Source: Butyribacter intestini
GTDB lineage: Bacteria; Bacillota; Clostridia; Lachnospirales; Lachnospiraceae
NCBI GenBank assembly: GCA_001414325.1
Contig: LLKB01000001.1
Location: forward strand, 997,699-1,061,698
Reading direction: 5' to 3'
DNA: 64,000 nucleotides
Shown: in pieces, positions 63,263-64,000 of the stretch
How positions within the stretch are numbered: the first letter of the stretch is position 1
How the letters are laid out: each line of letters begins with the position of its first letter
Made by a program: the position numbers and the translations under genes
The notes under the pieces: model-generated
Databases searched by the model: none
What the model was told of the DNA's origin: nothing
What the model saw: the letters and a program-made list of their open reading frames with translations, nothing else

Positions 63263-64000
63263 TTAATCAATCTTTAATATTTTTTTAACCTCTGCATTTT
63301 CACTGTCAGACAGCTTTGCACCTTTTCCCGATGTGATAAGCATCTTTGTATTTGAAATATAGTAATACTCATTTCCATTATATTTTATGACGGCATCATA
63401 TCCCTCTGTGTCTGAGTCAGAAGAAAACTTCTTTCCGTCAATTAAATTTTCTATTTTTTTTGATTCTGGGCCGGATATACTAATAGCAGTCCTATTTCCA
63501 TCACTGTTATTTTTATATGCAATGACAGACTCAGTTGTATCTGTTTTATCAGGCTTGTCACTCTTTGAGTCCGGCTGTTGTGTCTGTTCCGGTGCAGTAC
63601 TGTTTTGCTCATTGTCAGACTGGGCATTATCATCTGCACCATCACCCATTCTTTTTCTATCCGTGTCATTATCTTCACTGTAACTTTTCATCGTAGGTGC
63701 AGGTTCTTCATCTTGATCCGGCACAACATCTTTTTTTCCGGGATGTTTTTTATTTGTGGTAATATTTTTCCGGTTTCCTTTTTTAACCGTCTTTTTATGT
63801 TTACCTGTTTTCTTTTTCTTTGGATGTTTTTTCTTTTTTCCATCCCATACATAATAAGTGCTCTCTGGCTCAGCGGTCTGTTCTGTCACATAGTTATCAC
63901 CATCATTTGCTTTTTCCTCTATTTTAGAATCCATAGAATTTAGCTTCCATACTCCCGACACGATAACACAGACAAAAAGTGTTGCAACGAATGCCACAGC
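63263..64000 (-). CDS. membrane-anchored charged protein of unknown function, N-terminus outside window
   Basis: The frame is open to the window edge, so the N-terminus is missing; the visible part starts with a membrane segment (VATLFVCVIVSGVWKL), then a lysine-rich stretch (KKKKHPKKKKTGKHKKTVKK), an acidic/Gln/Ser-rich stretch, and a C-terminal beta-rich 75 residues (AISISGPESKKIENLID...YNGNEYYYISNTKMLITS). The layout of a single membrane pass with a low-complexity linker and a small outer domain resembles anti-sigma factors of extracytoplasmic type, but no domain is recognised. A terminator follows. Confidence 0.6.
   Translation of the reverse strand, partial: AVAFVATLFVCVIVSGVWKLNSMDSKIEEKANDGDNYVTEQTAEPESTYYVWDGKKKKHPKKKKTGKHKKTVKKGNRKNITTNKKHPGKKDVVPDQDEEPAPTMKSYSEDNDTDRKRMGDGADDNAQSDNEQNSTAPEQTQQPDSKSDKPDKTDTTESVIAYKNNSDGNRTAISISGPESKKIENLIDGKKFSSDSDTEGYDAVIKYNGNEYYYISNTKMLITSGKGAKLSDSENAEVKKILKID

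Overview
The window looks like a chromosomal piece of a low-GC, anaerobic Firmicute, most likely a gut Lachnospiraceae (inference from AT-rich DNA, strong AGGAGG-type ribosome binding sites, BspA-type surface proteins, a YqeG/YhfC/ArsP_2/FliB gene set and a selenium-molybdenum hydroxylase locus; Lachnospira/Eubacterium eligens-like organisms would fit, but no species can be proven from the sequence). Nearly all genes lie on the minus strand; only four are on the plus strand (a CbiT-like methyltransferase, a LysR regulator, pyrB and pyrI). No rRNA, tRNA, CRISPR array, prophage or insertion sequence was found.

Layout. 1-7.5 kb: a truncated LtaS-like sulfatase, a YhfC intramembrane protease, a decayed gene fragment, a FliB-like protein with a Nudix hydrolase, the orphan CbiT-like protein, and a YqeG phosphatase. 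7.6-11.8 kb: the riboflavin operon ribD-ribE-ribBA-ribH behind an FMN riboswitch with its own promoter and terminator. 11.8-24.1 kb: accessory genes, namely a PD-(D/E)XK transposase-like nuclease, a 1694-residue BspA-like surface protein, an AAA-ATPase/PD-(D/E)XK protein, a nucleoid-associated protein, an iron alcohol dehydrogenase and a MNT/HEPN pair. 24.2-28.2 kb: a Fur-family regulator with a metal exporter preceded by two tandem palindromes, a LysR regulator and a MATE pump. 28.4-44.5 kb: enolase, pyrBI, a leucine-rich-repeat/transglutaminase protein, formate-tetrahydrofolate ligase, two ATP-grasp enzymes, FtsK, a nuclease lipoprotein and an aconitase-family hydratase.

44.6-63.1 kb is the most coherent part: some eighteen consecutive minus-strand genes that together make, charge and feed a selenium-dependent molybdenum hydroxylase. 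In transcription order they are a purine permease with its own promoter, a possible 33-codon ORF, yqeC, yqeB, moaC, mogA/moaB, a MoeA-like protein with a cysteine tail, moaA, a MOSC-XdhC fusion, modA, modB, modC, a cysteine-desulfurase-like enzyme of the EF2568 type, selD, yedF, a DUF3343 protein, the three xanthine-dehydrogenase-type subunits (FAD, 2Fe-2S, Mo) and a MocA-like cytidylyltransferase. Read together: ModABC imports molybdate; MoaA/MoaC/MogA/MoeA-like/MocA build the cofactor; the desulfurase, YedF, DUF3343 and SelD are placed to mobilise and activate selenium; YqeB, YqeC and the XdhC fusion are placed to mature the enzyme; the permease brings in a purine substrate. The general trait is known (orphan-SelD/labile-selenium hydroxylases); the order, the fusion and the small ORF are the less familiar parts.

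The intergenic DNA carries at least three dispersed repeat families: a TAACAGTTCAGCC element that twice supplies the stop codon of a gene, a CTGGTTTTGC terminator-like hairpin, and a GTGTC/GACAC hairpin in the leaders of two genes. There is also a near-200-bp inverted repeat upstream of ftsK.
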